DNA of 64,000 bases, taken from Corallococcus sp. NCRR (GTDB lineage Bacteria; Myxococcota; Myxococcia; Myxococcales; Myxococcaceae). The notes beneath the pieces were generated by a model, which saw nothing but the letters and a program-made list of their open reading frames with translations, was not told the DNA's origin and did not search any database. The position numbers and the translations under genes are program-made. Shown here one piece after another: positions 10,784-20,900 of this stretch (position 1 is its first letter; each line of letters starts with the position of its first letter). Location: contig NZ_CP114039.1 in assembly GCF_026965535.1 (NCBI RefSeq), positions 6,076,001 to 6,140,000 of the forward strand, given 5' to 3'.

Positions 10784-13144
10784 TCAGGGAGATTTGTACC
10801 GGGCCTTGATGGCCGCGATGGCGCGCTCGAGCGCCTGGATCCGTTCGATGCTCAAGACCGGGCTCAGCCCCGGAGGCAGCGGGGGCGCGTTGGACGCCTG
10901 CCCCAGCTCCATCATGCGGGCGTGGATGTAGGCCTGGTTGAGGTACTGGAGATACTGCGCCTCCTGCGCCTTGGTCAGCGAGGACATGGCGGCCTCCACG
11001 GGCTTGACCAGGGCCTGGAGCTCGACCTCCGCGGCCTTCGGCACGTTGCGCACGAGCGGCTTGCCCAGCAACACGTCGTAGGGGATGTGCTCGGCGTTGG
11101 CGATCGTCAGCACCTCCTTGCCGATGATCTGCAACTCGCCGCGCACGCCGTTGCCGTGCTTCAGGTAGGCGCACACCACCGTGTAGCCGCTGTCCATCAG
11201 CTTGGACTCGGTGATGCGCAGGGGCGGCTTCCCGCCTTCCATCGCCGCGACCTGCAACATCTCCAGGTGCTCGGCGGTGAAATAGGGTTTTCCCCCGGGC
11301 CCGTGGAGGTTGTTGATCTCGATGACCTCCATCTCCCCCAGCCGGATGGCCTCCGCGAGCCGGTTCACCACCCGCGTCATCGCCGCCGGTGACGTGTCCG
11401 ACAGGACGAGCCGCGTGCCAATGGCATCCCAGAGGTTCGCGATGGCCTCCTGGACCGTGGAGACCTTCGCGCCGAACCGGTCGACCGCGCGCTGCAACCG
11501 GTTGGCCGCGGAGACGGGATCCTTCGCGCGCGCCTGCACTGACCCCATCTCCTTGAACACCCGTGCAATCAGGTTGCGAGCGGGCGCCAGCTCCTTCTCG
11601 TAGAGGGGCGCGGCCTGCTCGGCGAGCTCCGCGATGGTGGGCGAAGGGGGCTTTTCGCGCTCGCGCAGGCGTCTGGCCACCTGGCGGGGCCCGGGCACCG
11701 GGGACTTGCCCGCGGCGTGATTGGCGGCGCGTTCCTTGAGCCACGACGCCAGCCGGGTCGAGCCGAAGGCCTTCTCCACAGCGGTGCCCTTGAGCGCCTT
11801 GAGCGCGGCGCCAACACCCTTGGCCGCGGCCCACATCGCCAGCACCTCGACCAGGACGCCCGCGAGGACCCCGATGGTCTCGGCCAGTTCGAGCGCCGCC
11901 TCCTCCAGCCGCTGCGCGTTCCCGCGTGCGTCCCACACCTTGCTGAAGAACTTCCCGAACGCGGAGCCGATCTTCTTGAGCGAGTCGAAGATCCACTTGG
12001 CCAGGAAGGCCAATCCCATCCATTCCAGGAGCGCGAGCCCGACCTCGAACCCCGCGGCCGCACCCGGCGCGGCGCCCGCACCGCCCGCGAGCGCGCCCAG
12101 CGCGGCACCGACCGCCGTGCAGATGGCGAGGAAGAGGATGGCGCCCACCGCCATCTCGAGGAGCGCGATGAGGACAGTGCGCAGGGCCTGCTCGACGTGC
12201 CGGGTGACTGCCTCGGGGATGTACTTCAGCGACAGCTTGATGGCCTCCCAGATGTCGCTCAGCAGCTCGGCCACCCGCTGGAAGCCGGAGGCGAACGCGT
12301 CCACCACGTTGAAGCTGTACGAACCCGAGTTGACCGAGCCGCGCAGCCCCTTGGCGAAGTCCTTGCTGGGGATCCAGATGTACGTGTCGGCCTTGAACTC
12401 GAGCGACTTCCAGCCCGCCGTGGTGTTGGGAATGGCCCGCCGGTTGACCTGGGCGAGCACGGCCACGAAGAAGCGCAGGTCCGCGCCCCACGCCTGCGCG
12501 ACGTCGCCGTAGTACGCCTCCGCGATGGCGATGGCCGTGCCGCTCACGCCGCTGACGACGCGGTGGAGCCGGGCGTTCGGTTCGGGCATCGGGTGGCGCG
12601 GCGCGGACCAGACGTAGTCGCCGGAGACGAAGCCCACGCGCCCGTCCCGCGTGCTCACCGACAGCCAGCCGCCGGGCATCTGCGCAATCACCTGCACGGG
12701 GGTGTTGAACGCCAGGGTCCCGAGGACGTTGTTGCCCTGCTCGGGGCTGGAGCGCAGCTGGAGGGGGGGCGACTTGTTCCACATGACGATGCCCACCCCA
12801 TTCGCGGGCGGGCCGTCCGGAGGCCGTACGGGCAGGGGGGCCGCGGGCTTGATGACCGCTGGGGTGTTGGCGCGCGTCAGCCCCACGAGCTTCCCCGTCT
12901 TGAAGGCATCCGCCAGGCGCTGCTTCATCACGGGGTCGGCCGGCCACGTCGCGGAGCCCGGCGTCGCCGCGCAGGCGGTGTACATCTCCCGGAGGGCCTG
13001 CCGGTGCGTGCGCATCCACCCGTCGAGGCACATCTGCATCACGGCGGGAGCGACCCGGCGGCTCGTGTTCTTCGCCTCCGCGTCGTTCCACAGGACGACA
13101 ACGTAGGTGGCCCCGGCGCCGGAAAGTACCCACTGCTTCGACAT
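10784..13144 (-). CDS. Polymorphic toxin-like protein with C-terminal RelA/SpoT nucleotidyltransferase domain
   Basis: 786 residues. The order is: a short N-terminal region; an SH3b-like domain (about 117-180); a LysM-like stretch ending IWIPS (256-260); a hydrophobic, Gly/Ala-rich region (about 323-385) that could insert in a membrane; a helical linker; and a RelA/SpoT-like domain (about 534-692). The last is read from QARAKDPVSAANRL (compare R-x-K...S...K-L), DAIGTRLVL (573-581), ESKLMDSGYT (about 646-655) and RGELQI with Glu670. Such domains make (p)ppGpp or (p)ppApp and occur as toxins (Tas1, ToxSAS). Delivery is probably by a contractile injection or type VI system, which is inference. 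A candidate immunity gene follows. Confidence 0.7.
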   Translation of the reverse strand: MSKQWVLSGAGATYVVVLWNDAEAKNTSRRVAPAVMQMCLDGWMRTHRQALREMYTACAATPGSATWPADPVMKQRLADAFKTGKLVGLTRANTPAVIKPAAPLPVRPPDGPPANGVGIVMWNKSPPLQLRSSPEQGNNVLGTLAFNTPVQVIAQMPGGWLSVSTRDGRVGFVSGDYVWSAPRHPMPEPNARLHRVVSGVSGTAIAIAEAYYGDVAQAWGADLRFFVAVLAQVNRRAIPNTTAGWKSLEFKADTYIWIPSKDFAKGLRGSVNSGSYSFNVVDAFASGFQRVAELLSDIWEAIKLSLKYIPEAVTRHVEQALRTVLIALLEMAVGAILFLAICTAVGAALGALAGGAGAAPGAAAGFEVGLALLEWMGLAFLAKWIFDSLKKIGSAFGKFFSKVWDARGNAQRLEEAALELAETIGVLAGVLVEVLAMWAAAKGVGAALKALKGTAVEKAFGSTRLASWLKERAANHAAGKSPVPGPRQVARRLREREKPPSPTIAELAEQAAPLYEKELAPARNLIARVFKEMGSVQARAKDPVSAANRLQRAVDRFGAKVSTVQEAIANLWDAIGTRLVLSDTSPAAMTRVVNRLAEAIRLGEMEVIEINNLHGPGGKPYFTAEHLEMLQVAAMEGGKPPLRITESKLMDSGYTVVCAYLKHGNGVRGELQIIGKEVLTIANAEHIPYDVLLGKPLVRNVPKAAEVELQALVKPVEAAMSSLTKAQEAQYLQYLNQAYIHARMMELGQASNAPPLPPGLSPVLSIERIQALERAIAAIKARYKSP

Positions 13145-13278
13145 GGCTTCCCTTCAGGTGACGGGGGCGATGGATGCTAGCCAGTTGGCCCGGGGCGGAC
13201 CAGGGGCGGGGAGGGCGCCCGGCCCGCTGTCTCTCAAGATCATTTGACGCGAGCGCCGGGGCTTGATCCTCTCCGGGG

Positions 13279-14247
13279 ATGAGCACTCTCCCCATCGACT
13301 TCGATCCTCAGCTGGCCGCGCTCCTGCCCGCGCTGGAGGGGTATGTGCCCCGGAGGATGACGCTGGCGCAGTTGGAGCACTTCCGTGGCTTGAGCCGGGT
13401 GACGCGGGAGGACCTGCTGGGGGACGCGAAGGTCCACTGCGTCGACCACCGCATCCCCGGCTATCAGGGCGCCGAGATTACCGTCTCCGTCATTGCCCGG
13501 CAGGGCCACTCGGTTCCGGGGCCGGCCGTCTATCACATCCATGGCGGCGGGATGGTGATGGGGACCCGCTTCGCGGGAGCGAAGCCGCTCGTGGACTGGG
13601 CGCTCCGTCATGACGCGGTCTGCGTGACGGTGGAATACCGGCTGGCTCCCGAGCACCCGGCGCCGACCTTGGTGGAGGACTGTTACGCCGGGCTGGTGTG
13701 GATAACGGCGAACGCCGACCGGCTGCGGTTTGATCCGAACCAGCTCGTCATCTTCGGCGGGAGCGGCGGGGGTGGGCTCGCGGCGGGAACCACGCTCCTG
13801 GCCCGGGATCGGCAGGGCCCGAAGCTGTTGGGGCAACTGCTGCAATGCCCGATGCTGGACGACCGCAACGAGACGGAGTCCGCCCACCGGTATGACGGCG
13901 TCGGAGTCTGGGACCGCACCAGTAACCTGACGGCGTGGCGCGCGGTGCTGGGCGAGCGCTGTGGAGGCCCGGACGTGTCTCCCTATTCCGCGCCCGCGCG
14001 TGCCACGGACCTGCGAGGGCTGCCGCCGACCTTCATCGACGTCGCGGCAGGGGAGACGTTCCGGGATGAAGCCGTCGCGTATGCGCGCGGCATCCTGGCG
14101 GCAGGGGGTGAGTGTGAGCTGCACGTCTGGGGCGGAGCCTTCCACGGCTTCTACGACATCGCCCCTCAGTCCGACGTGGCGCGCGCCTGCATTTCGACGC
14201 GCGACGCCTGGCTGGGCCGGATGTTCGCCCGGGGTGCTACTCCGTGA
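13279..14247 (+). CDS. HSL-type alpha/beta hydrolase (esterase)
   Basis: 322 residues. The oxyanion motif is HIHGGGMVMG (about 89-98), and the nucleophile elbow is FGGSGGGGLA with the catalytic Ser. An Asp lies in PTFIDVAAGE and the catalytic His in GAFHGFYD. This is the hormone-sensitive-lipase (family IV) esterase layout with a complete Ser-Asp-His triad. There is no signal peptide, so it is cytosolic. It should hydrolyse short acyl esters; the natural substrate is unknown. Its stop lies one base from the end of the convergent gene. Confidence 0.88.
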   Translation: MSTLPIDFDPQLAALLPALEGYVPRRMTLAQLEHFRGLSRVTREDLLGDAKVHCVDHRIPGYQGAEITVSVIARQGHSVPGPAVYHIHGGGMVMGTRFAGAKPLVDWALRHDAVCVTVEYRLAPEHPAPTLVEDCYAGLVWITANADRLRFDPNQLVIFGGSGGGGLAAGTTLLARDRQGPKLLGQLLQCPMLDDRNETESAHRYDGVGVWDRTSNLTAWRAVLGERCGGPDVSPYSAPARATDLRGLPPTFIDVAAGETFRDEAVAYARGILAAGGECELHVWGGAFHGFYDIAPQSDVARACISTRDAWLGRMFARGATP

Positions 14248-14248
14248 C

Positions 14249-15283
14249 TCAGGGTTGAGCCACGCCCGTGTCGTACGCCTTGAGGACGGTCTGGGCGCAG
14301 GCGCGTGACTTCTCGCCCTCCTCGTTGCCCAACTGACGGCTGCGCGCCAGGACCATGTACCGGGTCCTGGCCGCGTTCACCCACGGATAGAAGCCGAAGG
14401 CCCCGGCCGACGAGTGGCCCGTCACGGTCCAGGTGCCGCCGACGGTCTCACCTTCAATCCAGTGCCCGAGCCCGTAGTAGGCCTCGCCCGCGCCGGACCA
14501 CGGCGTGGAGGCCACGTTGGGGCCTCCCGGCCAGGCGGGAACGGAGTCCACGGTCAGCTTGGAGGACAGCGCGGTCTGGTTGTTGAGCAGCTTCAGCAGG
14601 AAGACGCGGTACTGCGCCGCGCTGCCGGAGAAACCACCCGCCACGGCGACGTCGCTGTCGGACTCCGGGAAGGTGGTGCCCAGCAGGGGATTGAGCCAGT
14701 CCATGACGCTCAGGAGGCCCGTGCCCCGGCGCGCGCCGATGTCATCCAGGGCCAGCTTCTGCATGTGTCCGCCGTTGTAGAAGAAGCGGCCGATCTGGAG
14801 CGGGCGCCAGGTGACGTCCTTGAAGGAAGGCCCATAGCACGCGGTGACGGTCGTCCCAGCGGCGTCACACAGGGTGGTGTTCTCGTCGATGTAGCCGCTG
14901 GTGAAGTTGAGCCGCTTCTTCTCATCCGCGGTGAGGTTCGCGTACCCCTTGGACTGCACGTAGGCCCCGGCGTACAGCCATTTGCTCGCGGACGCGATGG
15001 GCATCACCGTCGTGGCCGTGACGCCGCTGCCTTTCGTGAAGCCATGAATCGGCCCGGTCCCGTTGCCGAGCTCCCAGTAGAAGTTCCCAAGCGGCTTGCA
15101 GCCCGCCGCGTTGTTGGCCGTGTCCAGCGCGGCCTGTTCGTACACGGTGAGGGCCGCCTGGGACGTTCCCCAGGTCACCCCATCGCCGGAGTCGAACGTG
15201 TCCTCCGGGTGCCCACAGCCGGCACTGCCCAGGGCCCACACCGCGCACGCCCAGATGAACCGCGCTGTTCCGCTTCGCTTCAT
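14249..15283 (-). CDS. Serine-hydrolase (beta-lactamase-like) lipoprotein
   Basis: 344 residues from ATG 15283, chosen because GGAGGAA lies 6 bases upstream and the lipobox (LGSAGC) then sits at a normal distance. IASASKW supplies the Ser-x-x-Lys of penicillin-binding-protein/beta-lactamase-like hydrolases. YYGLGHWIEG and TVTGHSSAGAFGFYPWV match the later motifs of that fold. It is probably an outer-membrane or periplasmic esterase or peptidase rather than a drug-degrading enzyme. It stands alone and is convergent with the esterase gene. Confidence 0.75.
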   Translation of the reverse strand: MKRSGTARFIWACAVWALGSAGCGHPEDTFDSGDGVTWGTSQAALTVYEQAALDTANNAAGCKPLGNFYWELGNGTGPIHGFTKGSGVTATTVMPIASASKWLYAGAYVQSKGYANLTADEKKRLNFTSGYIDENTTLCDAAGTTVTACYGPSFKDVTWRPLQIGRFFYNGGHMQKLALDDIGARRGTGLLSVMDWLNPLLGTTFPESDSDVAVAGGFSGSAAQYRVFLLKLLNNQTALSSKLTVDSVPAWPGGPNVASTPWSGAGEAYYGLGHWIEGETVGGTWTVTGHSSAGAFGFYPWVNAARTRYMVLARSRQLGNEEGEKSRACAQTVLKAYDTGVAQP

Positions 15284-15478
15284 GGGGAATTCCTCCAGGA
15301 AAGCCCTCATGAACCCGGACGGCCGGCGGTAGTTGCGCTCAGAACCTGAAGTTCCACCGCATCGAAGAAGTTGTTGCGCGAGTCGTAGACGCGGGCCAGC
15401 AGGGCCATGACCGCGGAATCGGGACGGATCATCTCAAGGGCGCGGCGCGGAAAGGGGCCCCCGTTCTATCGTAGCGGG

Positions 15479-16027
15479 ATGGAATCCTCCCCTGAACGCC
15501 AGCGATACACCCTGTGGCGGCTGAATCACGCGCGCTTCTTCCTGGCGGCCCTGAAGACCATCGGCCCGGCGACCCTCGTGTGCTCGGTGGGCTTCGCACT
15601 GCTGCAAGGCTGGCCGGGATTCGACGCCACGGCCTTCGTGACCGGGTTGTTGATGTTCGGCTTCCTCTTCGGCCTGTTTGGAATCCTCTTCCTGGCCTTC
15701 AAGGTGGATGCTCACGGTTCGACCTACTGCAAGGACCCCCTGATGTATCTGGAGCCGTCGGAGGACGACCTCTCCGCGCGAGATGCCTCCGGAGGGCTCC
15801 TGGGAAGGGTCTCCAGCGGCACCTTGCGCGTGGTGCACGTGAACGTGATGCAGGGCAAGCGGGGCCTGATGGGCGCGCTGCGCCTGGATCACGCGAAGGG
15901 CTCGGTCTGGCTCAGTCCCTACCAGTGGATCGGTGCCTGGCCGGGACTGAGGTCCGAGTCCTTCCATGAGTCGGTTCATTTCGTCGAGGATCCCCTGTTC
16001 GACGCGCTGGCGCGACTCGCGGAGTAG
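15479..16027 (+). CDS. Two-TM membrane protein, unknown
   Basis: 182 residues from ATG 15479; a longer frame upstream lacks coding character. Two hydrophobic helices (TIGPATLVCSVGFALL and GLLMFGFLFGLFGILFLAF) near residues 30-80 form a hairpin in the inner membrane. A soluble C-terminal domain of about 95 residues follows, with no recognised motif. Monocistronic and convergent with the next lipoprotein gene. Confidence 0.65.
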   Translation: MESSPERQRYTLWRLNHARFFLAALKTIGPATLVCSVGFALLQGWPGFDATAFVTGLLMFGFLFGLFGILFLAFKVDAHGSTYCKDPLMYLEPSEDDLSARDASGGLLGRVSSGTLRVVHVNVMQGKRGLMGALRLDHAKGSVWLSPYQWIGAWPGLRSESFHESVHFVEDPLFDALARLAE

Positions 16028-16034
16028 CGGGGCG

Positions 16035-17825
16035 TCACGGCCAGAAGCGGACCAGTCCCGGCTCCGGCACCGTCTTCGCGAGCAGACAGCCATTCGGCTC
16101 GCGGATGAAGCCAGACACGGAACTCAGCCGGGCGTCCAAGCGGACGAGGCCGTTGACGCCAAACCCCGGGTCCACCGCCCCGTGCCGGGTGAAGCGGACC
16201 ACCCCCAGCCCTCCACCCACCTCGACCTGTCCCACCGTGTAGGGCGTGCCCACGTCATCGAAGAACAGCTCATTGGCCGAGCCGATGGCGAGCTGGCGCG
16301 GCGGCATCGTGGTGCTTCCCGTGCCGCGGTAGATGCGCGTGCCGGTTTCGTCGTACCACTGCACGAGGAGCTCATAACCCGGGGCATACGTGTTGAGCAG
16401 TGAGACGAACCGGCCGTGCCCGTCCGTGGTGACGTTCCGATGGAGATTGGGACTGCTCTCCACCGACCACTCGGCCTGCCCGGTCTTTCCGTCCATGCGG
16501 ACGAACCCCAGTCCGTGGTTGCCCGGGCTGACCGTGTCGAAGAGCGAGACGGCGATGACCACGGTTCCGTCCTTCCGCTGGAGGGCCTCGCGGAGCTGGC
16601 TGAAGCGCTGTTCGTAGGTCGGGAGCGCGTACGTTGCCCGCCCCTCCGTCCCGAACCCCGCGACGGGCCTGCCATCCGCCTCCCACCGCTGCACGGCGAA
16701 GACGTAGGGTCCGCTTTGGGTCGGGTCGTAGTACGTCAGGGCCACCGACACCCGGCCCGCCTCGTCCACGAGGAGCTTCACGAGGGAACGGGAAGCGGCA
16801 TTGAAGCGCGTCGACGCGACGCCCTCATCCCCGAAGCTCGTATCGAGCATGCCCGTGGCGAGGTGGCGCGAGACAAGAATGGTGCAGGGAGTCGCGTTGT
16901 CGCCGTCGTGGCAGTCGGCGGCGGCGCCCGCCACGAGGCTCCCTCCCGTGGGCAGGGCCTTGAACGCAAGCATGTGTGACACCGCCGGACGCGTGTGCGT
17001 TACCGACCCGAGCATTCCGAACGTCAGGTCCGGGATGCCATCCGCATGGTGGCGCTCGAGCACGAAGCCCTGGGCGCTCGGCCAGGAGGCGCTGGCGATG
17101 GGATAGGCCGTGATCAGCTTGCCGTCTGGCAGCACGTCGAAGAACCGCGACCAGTCCGTCCAGCCCAGGGGCACCACGGGGAAGGTGGGGTCCAGCGTGA
17201 AGGAGGGGCCCGCGACCACCATCCGCAAGGGCCGCGAGGTGGACCGGCCCTCCGCCGTGGCCACCAGCGTGGCGTCGAGGCGGGTCCCCGGGCCGACGCG
17301 CCCGGACACACTCACGACCAGCGCCGCCGCGTTCGTGTCCGCGGACACCCACCGGTCCGCCACGAAGACCTCGGAGGGCAGGCCGCGAATGGCGAGGGTG
17401 ACGGGGCCGGTGAAGCCCTCGCGCCGCTCAACGCCCACACGCAGGACCGCGAAGTCGTCGCCGCGCACGAGCAGCTCGGACGGCGCGCTCAAGGTGACAG
17501 GGAGGGGCAGGGGCACGTCCGGTCCGGCATCCGGAGCGCCGGCATCCGTGGCACCGGCATCCGTGGCACCGCCATCCGCGGTGCCCGCGTCGGGTGGCTC
17601 CTGGTCGGTCGTCCCCGCATCGCAGGTGGCGCCGGCACACGAGGCGTCGGGAGTCGAGGTGGACGCGTCCTGCCCGCCCGCATCGGCCTGGGGCTCGACG
17701 GGGACGGGTTGCTCGATGGGCTCCTCGTCACCACACGCGGTGGCCAGCGGGAGGAGGAGGGCGAGCGCCACGAGGAGGGCGCGCCCACTCTGGGACGGAC
17801 GGGAGGGCTGGGAACGTTGGGCCAT
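16035..17825 (-). CDS. Large lipoprotein with delta-60-type repeats
   Basis: 596 residues from ATG 17825 (MAQRSQPSRPS). The signal peptide ends in the lipobox LATAC. An Asp/Ala/Gly-rich linker follows, with repeated TDAGA units, then an immunoglobulin-like segment and several beta repeats of the delta-60 kind (LDTSFGDEGVAST, VDPGFGVNGLVRLD). These repeats form beta propellers on secreted proteins. Members are frequent in myxobacteria and are of unknown function; likely surface-exposed. Confidence 0.75.
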   Translation of the reverse strand: MAQRSQPSRPSQSGRALLVALALLLPLATACGDEEPIEQPVPVEPQADAGGQDASTSTPDASCAGATCDAGTTDQEPPDAGTADGGATDAGATDAGAPDAGPDVPLPLPVTLSAPSELLVRGDDFAVLRVGVERREGFTGPVTLAIRGLPSEVFVADRWVSADTNAAALVVSVSGRVGPGTRLDATLVATAEGRSTSRPLRMVVAGPSFTLDPTFPVVPLGWTDWSRFFDVLPDGKLITAYPIASASWPSAQGFVLERHHADGIPDLTFGMLGSVTHTRPAVSHMLAFKALPTGGSLVAGAAADCHDGDNATPCTILVSRHLATGMLDTSFGDEGVASTRFNAASRSLVKLLVDEAGRVSVALTYYDPTQSGPYVFAVQRWEADGRPVAGFGTEGRATYALPTYEQRFSQLREALQRKDGTVVIAVSLFDTVSPGNHGLGFVRMDGKTGQAEWSVESSPNLHRNVTTDGHGRFVSLLNTYAPGYELLVQWYDETGTRIYRGTGSTTMPPRQLAIGSANELFFDDVGTPYTVGQVEVGGGLGVVRFTRHGAVDPGFGVNGLVRLDARLSSVSGFIREPNGCLLAKTVPEPGLVRFWP

Positions 17826-17906
17826 GGACGTGAGCAGGGGCTGGGGTGCCTGCCTATACGTCATCCCCGCCAATCCCTGGCTGGAGGCCCGGTCGATCCG
17901 GTCCGG

Positions 17907-20900
17907 CTACGGCTTTGGTGCGATGGAGACCTTCACGCCTTCGCTCCACACCTTGTGCTCGTCCGCGTAGTACAGGTACGCGCGGCTGGACGGGCCGGTG
18001 TAGGTGCCGGGCACCGCGGCCACCAGGGACAGCGGCACGTCGATGCGCTTGTGGGGCTCCATGCCACGCCAGTACAGGACGACGTCGCGCCCGAGCACCT
18101 CGTACGCATCCACCACCTGGCGCTTCACCAGCTCCTTGAGCTGGTCGTGCCGCACCTCCAGCCCGCCCGGCACGCCGAAGATGGCCACCGCCGTGGGCAG
18201 CCGCTGGCCGGTGCGGTTGGCCACCACCACGCGTGCCTCCGTGGGCTCCCCCTCGGTGAGGGCCGTCTTCGCCAGCGCCACCTCCAGCGTCACCGCCGTG
18301 TCCTTGGAGCTGTCCGGCGTCACCGTGTTGTAGGTGACCTCCACCGAGTACGGCAGCTCCGCGCCGCCCTCCATCCGCAGCTCCACGCGGCGCTCCCCCG
18401 CGCCCAGGAGCGCGCTCACGTCCGGCAGCTTGAGGGCCTCCTGCGAGGCGCCGTCGAAGCGCACCGGCTCACCCACCGGGCGGCCGTCCACGTAGACGCG
18501 CACCTGACCCGGCGTGAGCTTGGACGCGCGCGCCTTGTCGTAGGCGATGATGGCGCGCAGCGCGAGCACCGTGCTCTGCGTCGCGCCGTAGCGGCCTCCG
18601 TCGCTGGATTCGGCGAGGAACTTCATCGCGCGCTCCACGTTGCCCACGTACGTGGGGTCGCGCATCCAGGCCAACGCCGCCAGCGCGGTGGTCTCGATGT
18701 TCAGCGTCTCGCCCGAGCTGCCCACGATGGACTGCGTCGCGCCGCCCACCACGCCGTCCTGTCCCTGCGCGGAGGCGAGCCGGCCCATCAGCTTCCGGGC
18801 CTCGGCGGTGTCACCGGCGAGCGCCAGCGCGTTGGCCGCCAGGGCCACCACGTAGTTGTTGGTGCTCTTCGCCGCGGCGGCCTTCAGCGAGGCCACCTCG
18901 CGCGCCAGCTCCTTCGCCTGCGAGGCCGGCTGGCCCGCGCTCTCCAGCAGCGTCCAGACGATGTACGCGTTCGACGTGTCCGGGTCCTCCACCCACACGT
19001 GCAGCGCGCGGCGCTTGCGGTTGAAGCCGCCCTGGCCGTCCCGCTGCTGGAGCAGCCACGCGCGCGTGCGCTCCAGCATTCCGGCGTCCACGTCGCGCAC
19101 CTGGCGCATGTCCGTGAAGTGCAGCAGGCCGAACGCGGTTAGCGCCTCGTGGCCCGGGTTCTGCCCGAACCACTCGTAGCCCTTCTCTGAGGTCTCGTAG
19201 CCGACCAGCCGCTGGTAGCCGCGCTCCAGCTTCTCGCGCGCGCTCGCCACCAACTCCGGGTTCACGCCGGTGTGCGTCTGGAAGTACTGCTGCGCCATCG
19301 TCATGGGGTACGTCGTGGAGCTGGTCTGCTCGAAGCAGCCGGAGGGCTCCTGGATGAGGCGGGCCAGCGACTCCGTCATGTTGGCCAGCGGGCCCGGGTA
19401 CACGGCGATGGACGTCCGCACGCTGCCGGGCACCAGGCCCTGGGGCAGCACCACCCGGTGCGCCGCCGGGCCCTTCGAGGACAAGAGCCCTCCGAAGGAC
19501 ACGCGGCCCGGGAAGCCCCGGGGCTTGATGGACAGCGTGCGGGTGACGACGTCCGTGTACTCGCCCGCGCTCGCCGTGAGCCTCACGTCCACCGGCCGGG
19601 TCTCCTGGCCAATCTCCAGCGAGAAGAGCTGCCGGCCCCGCGCCTGCGACGCCAGGTCCAGCGTGGCACCGCCGGAGACCTTCACGTCGCCCTTCAGCTC
19701 CACCTTCACCCCCGCGCCCGGAAGCAACGCCTCGGTCCCGTTCACCAGCGCCACAGGCAGCCGCACGACGTCTCCGGACGTCACCTCGAGCGGCAGCTTG
19801 GGCTCCGCGTAGAACGGCTGCACGGACTCCAGCTCCGCCACCGCCGAACCGAGCGCGCCGTCACCGCCCACCGCGCCCGCGAAGGCCTTGAACGTCGTCA
19901 CCGAGTCGCTCATCGCGAAGGACACCCGCGCCTCGCCAGTGCGGGCATCCGTGCGCACGCCAGCGTTCCAGTAGAGCGTCTCCGCGAAGTCGACCCGGTC
20001 TCCCGCCTTGCGGTTCGGCCGCGCGGTGTGCGCGAACTCGCGGAGGTAGATGAGCTGCCCCTGGCTGAGCTGCTTGTCGTCGGCGTTGATGTCCCGCTTC
20101 GCGCGAAGGACCCTCCGCTCCCTCGGCGCCTCTTCCTCCTTCGCCACCTGGAGCACGGGGGCCGGGGCCTCCACTTCCGGAGCCATCCGAGCCGGGGGCA
20201 TGGGAGGCGGAGCCGCCGCGGCGACGGGGGCCATTTCGGGGCGGACCGCGTCCAGCGCCAGGCCGGCGAAGGCGTCCTCCTCTTCATCCACGGCCCGGTC
20301 CATCATGGGCGGGGCCATCCCCTCGACATCGCCGCGTCCGGCCTTGCTGATGGAAGACGGCCGGGCCTTGCGGACGGGCTCCCGCGGCCAGCGCACCGCG
20401 AGCACGCGCATCGCCGCGTCACCATGCCGGGCGAGGAAGCCCTGCGTGTCGGTCAGCGCGAAGCGCCGCCAGCCCTGCGTCCCCAGGAGCAGGTCCACCG
20501 CCAGCTTCGACTTCGGGTTCTTCGCGTCGAGGTAGAGCTGCGCGTCGGCCAGCTCCTTCACCTCCGGCTCCAGCAGCACCATGACCGGGAGTTGGGGCGC
20601 CTGGTCGCGCTTCTCCTGGAGCTCCAGCACGGCGTCATCCGTCACGGTGAGCATCACCAGCGCGGAGACCGGCTGGCCGCCGCGCGTCGTCCGGGCCGTG
20701 AGCCGCACCGGGCCCCCAGGCACGTAGCGCGTGCGGTCCGCCTTCAGCTCCACCGTCAGCTCCTTTGAAGGCTGGCGGAACACCAGCCGCTCCGCGAGGG
20801 GCCGCCCGTCGTGGTCCCACACCGTGGCGACGAGCACGCCGTCCGCCTCGCCCGGATCCAGCGTCACCGGCCCGCCCCGCACGTCGCCCAGCACCGCCGA

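Noticed and set aside
16995..20768. Long plus-strand frames opposite the lipoprotein and macroglobulin genes
   Set aside because: They mirror strongly supported genes and contain no domains.
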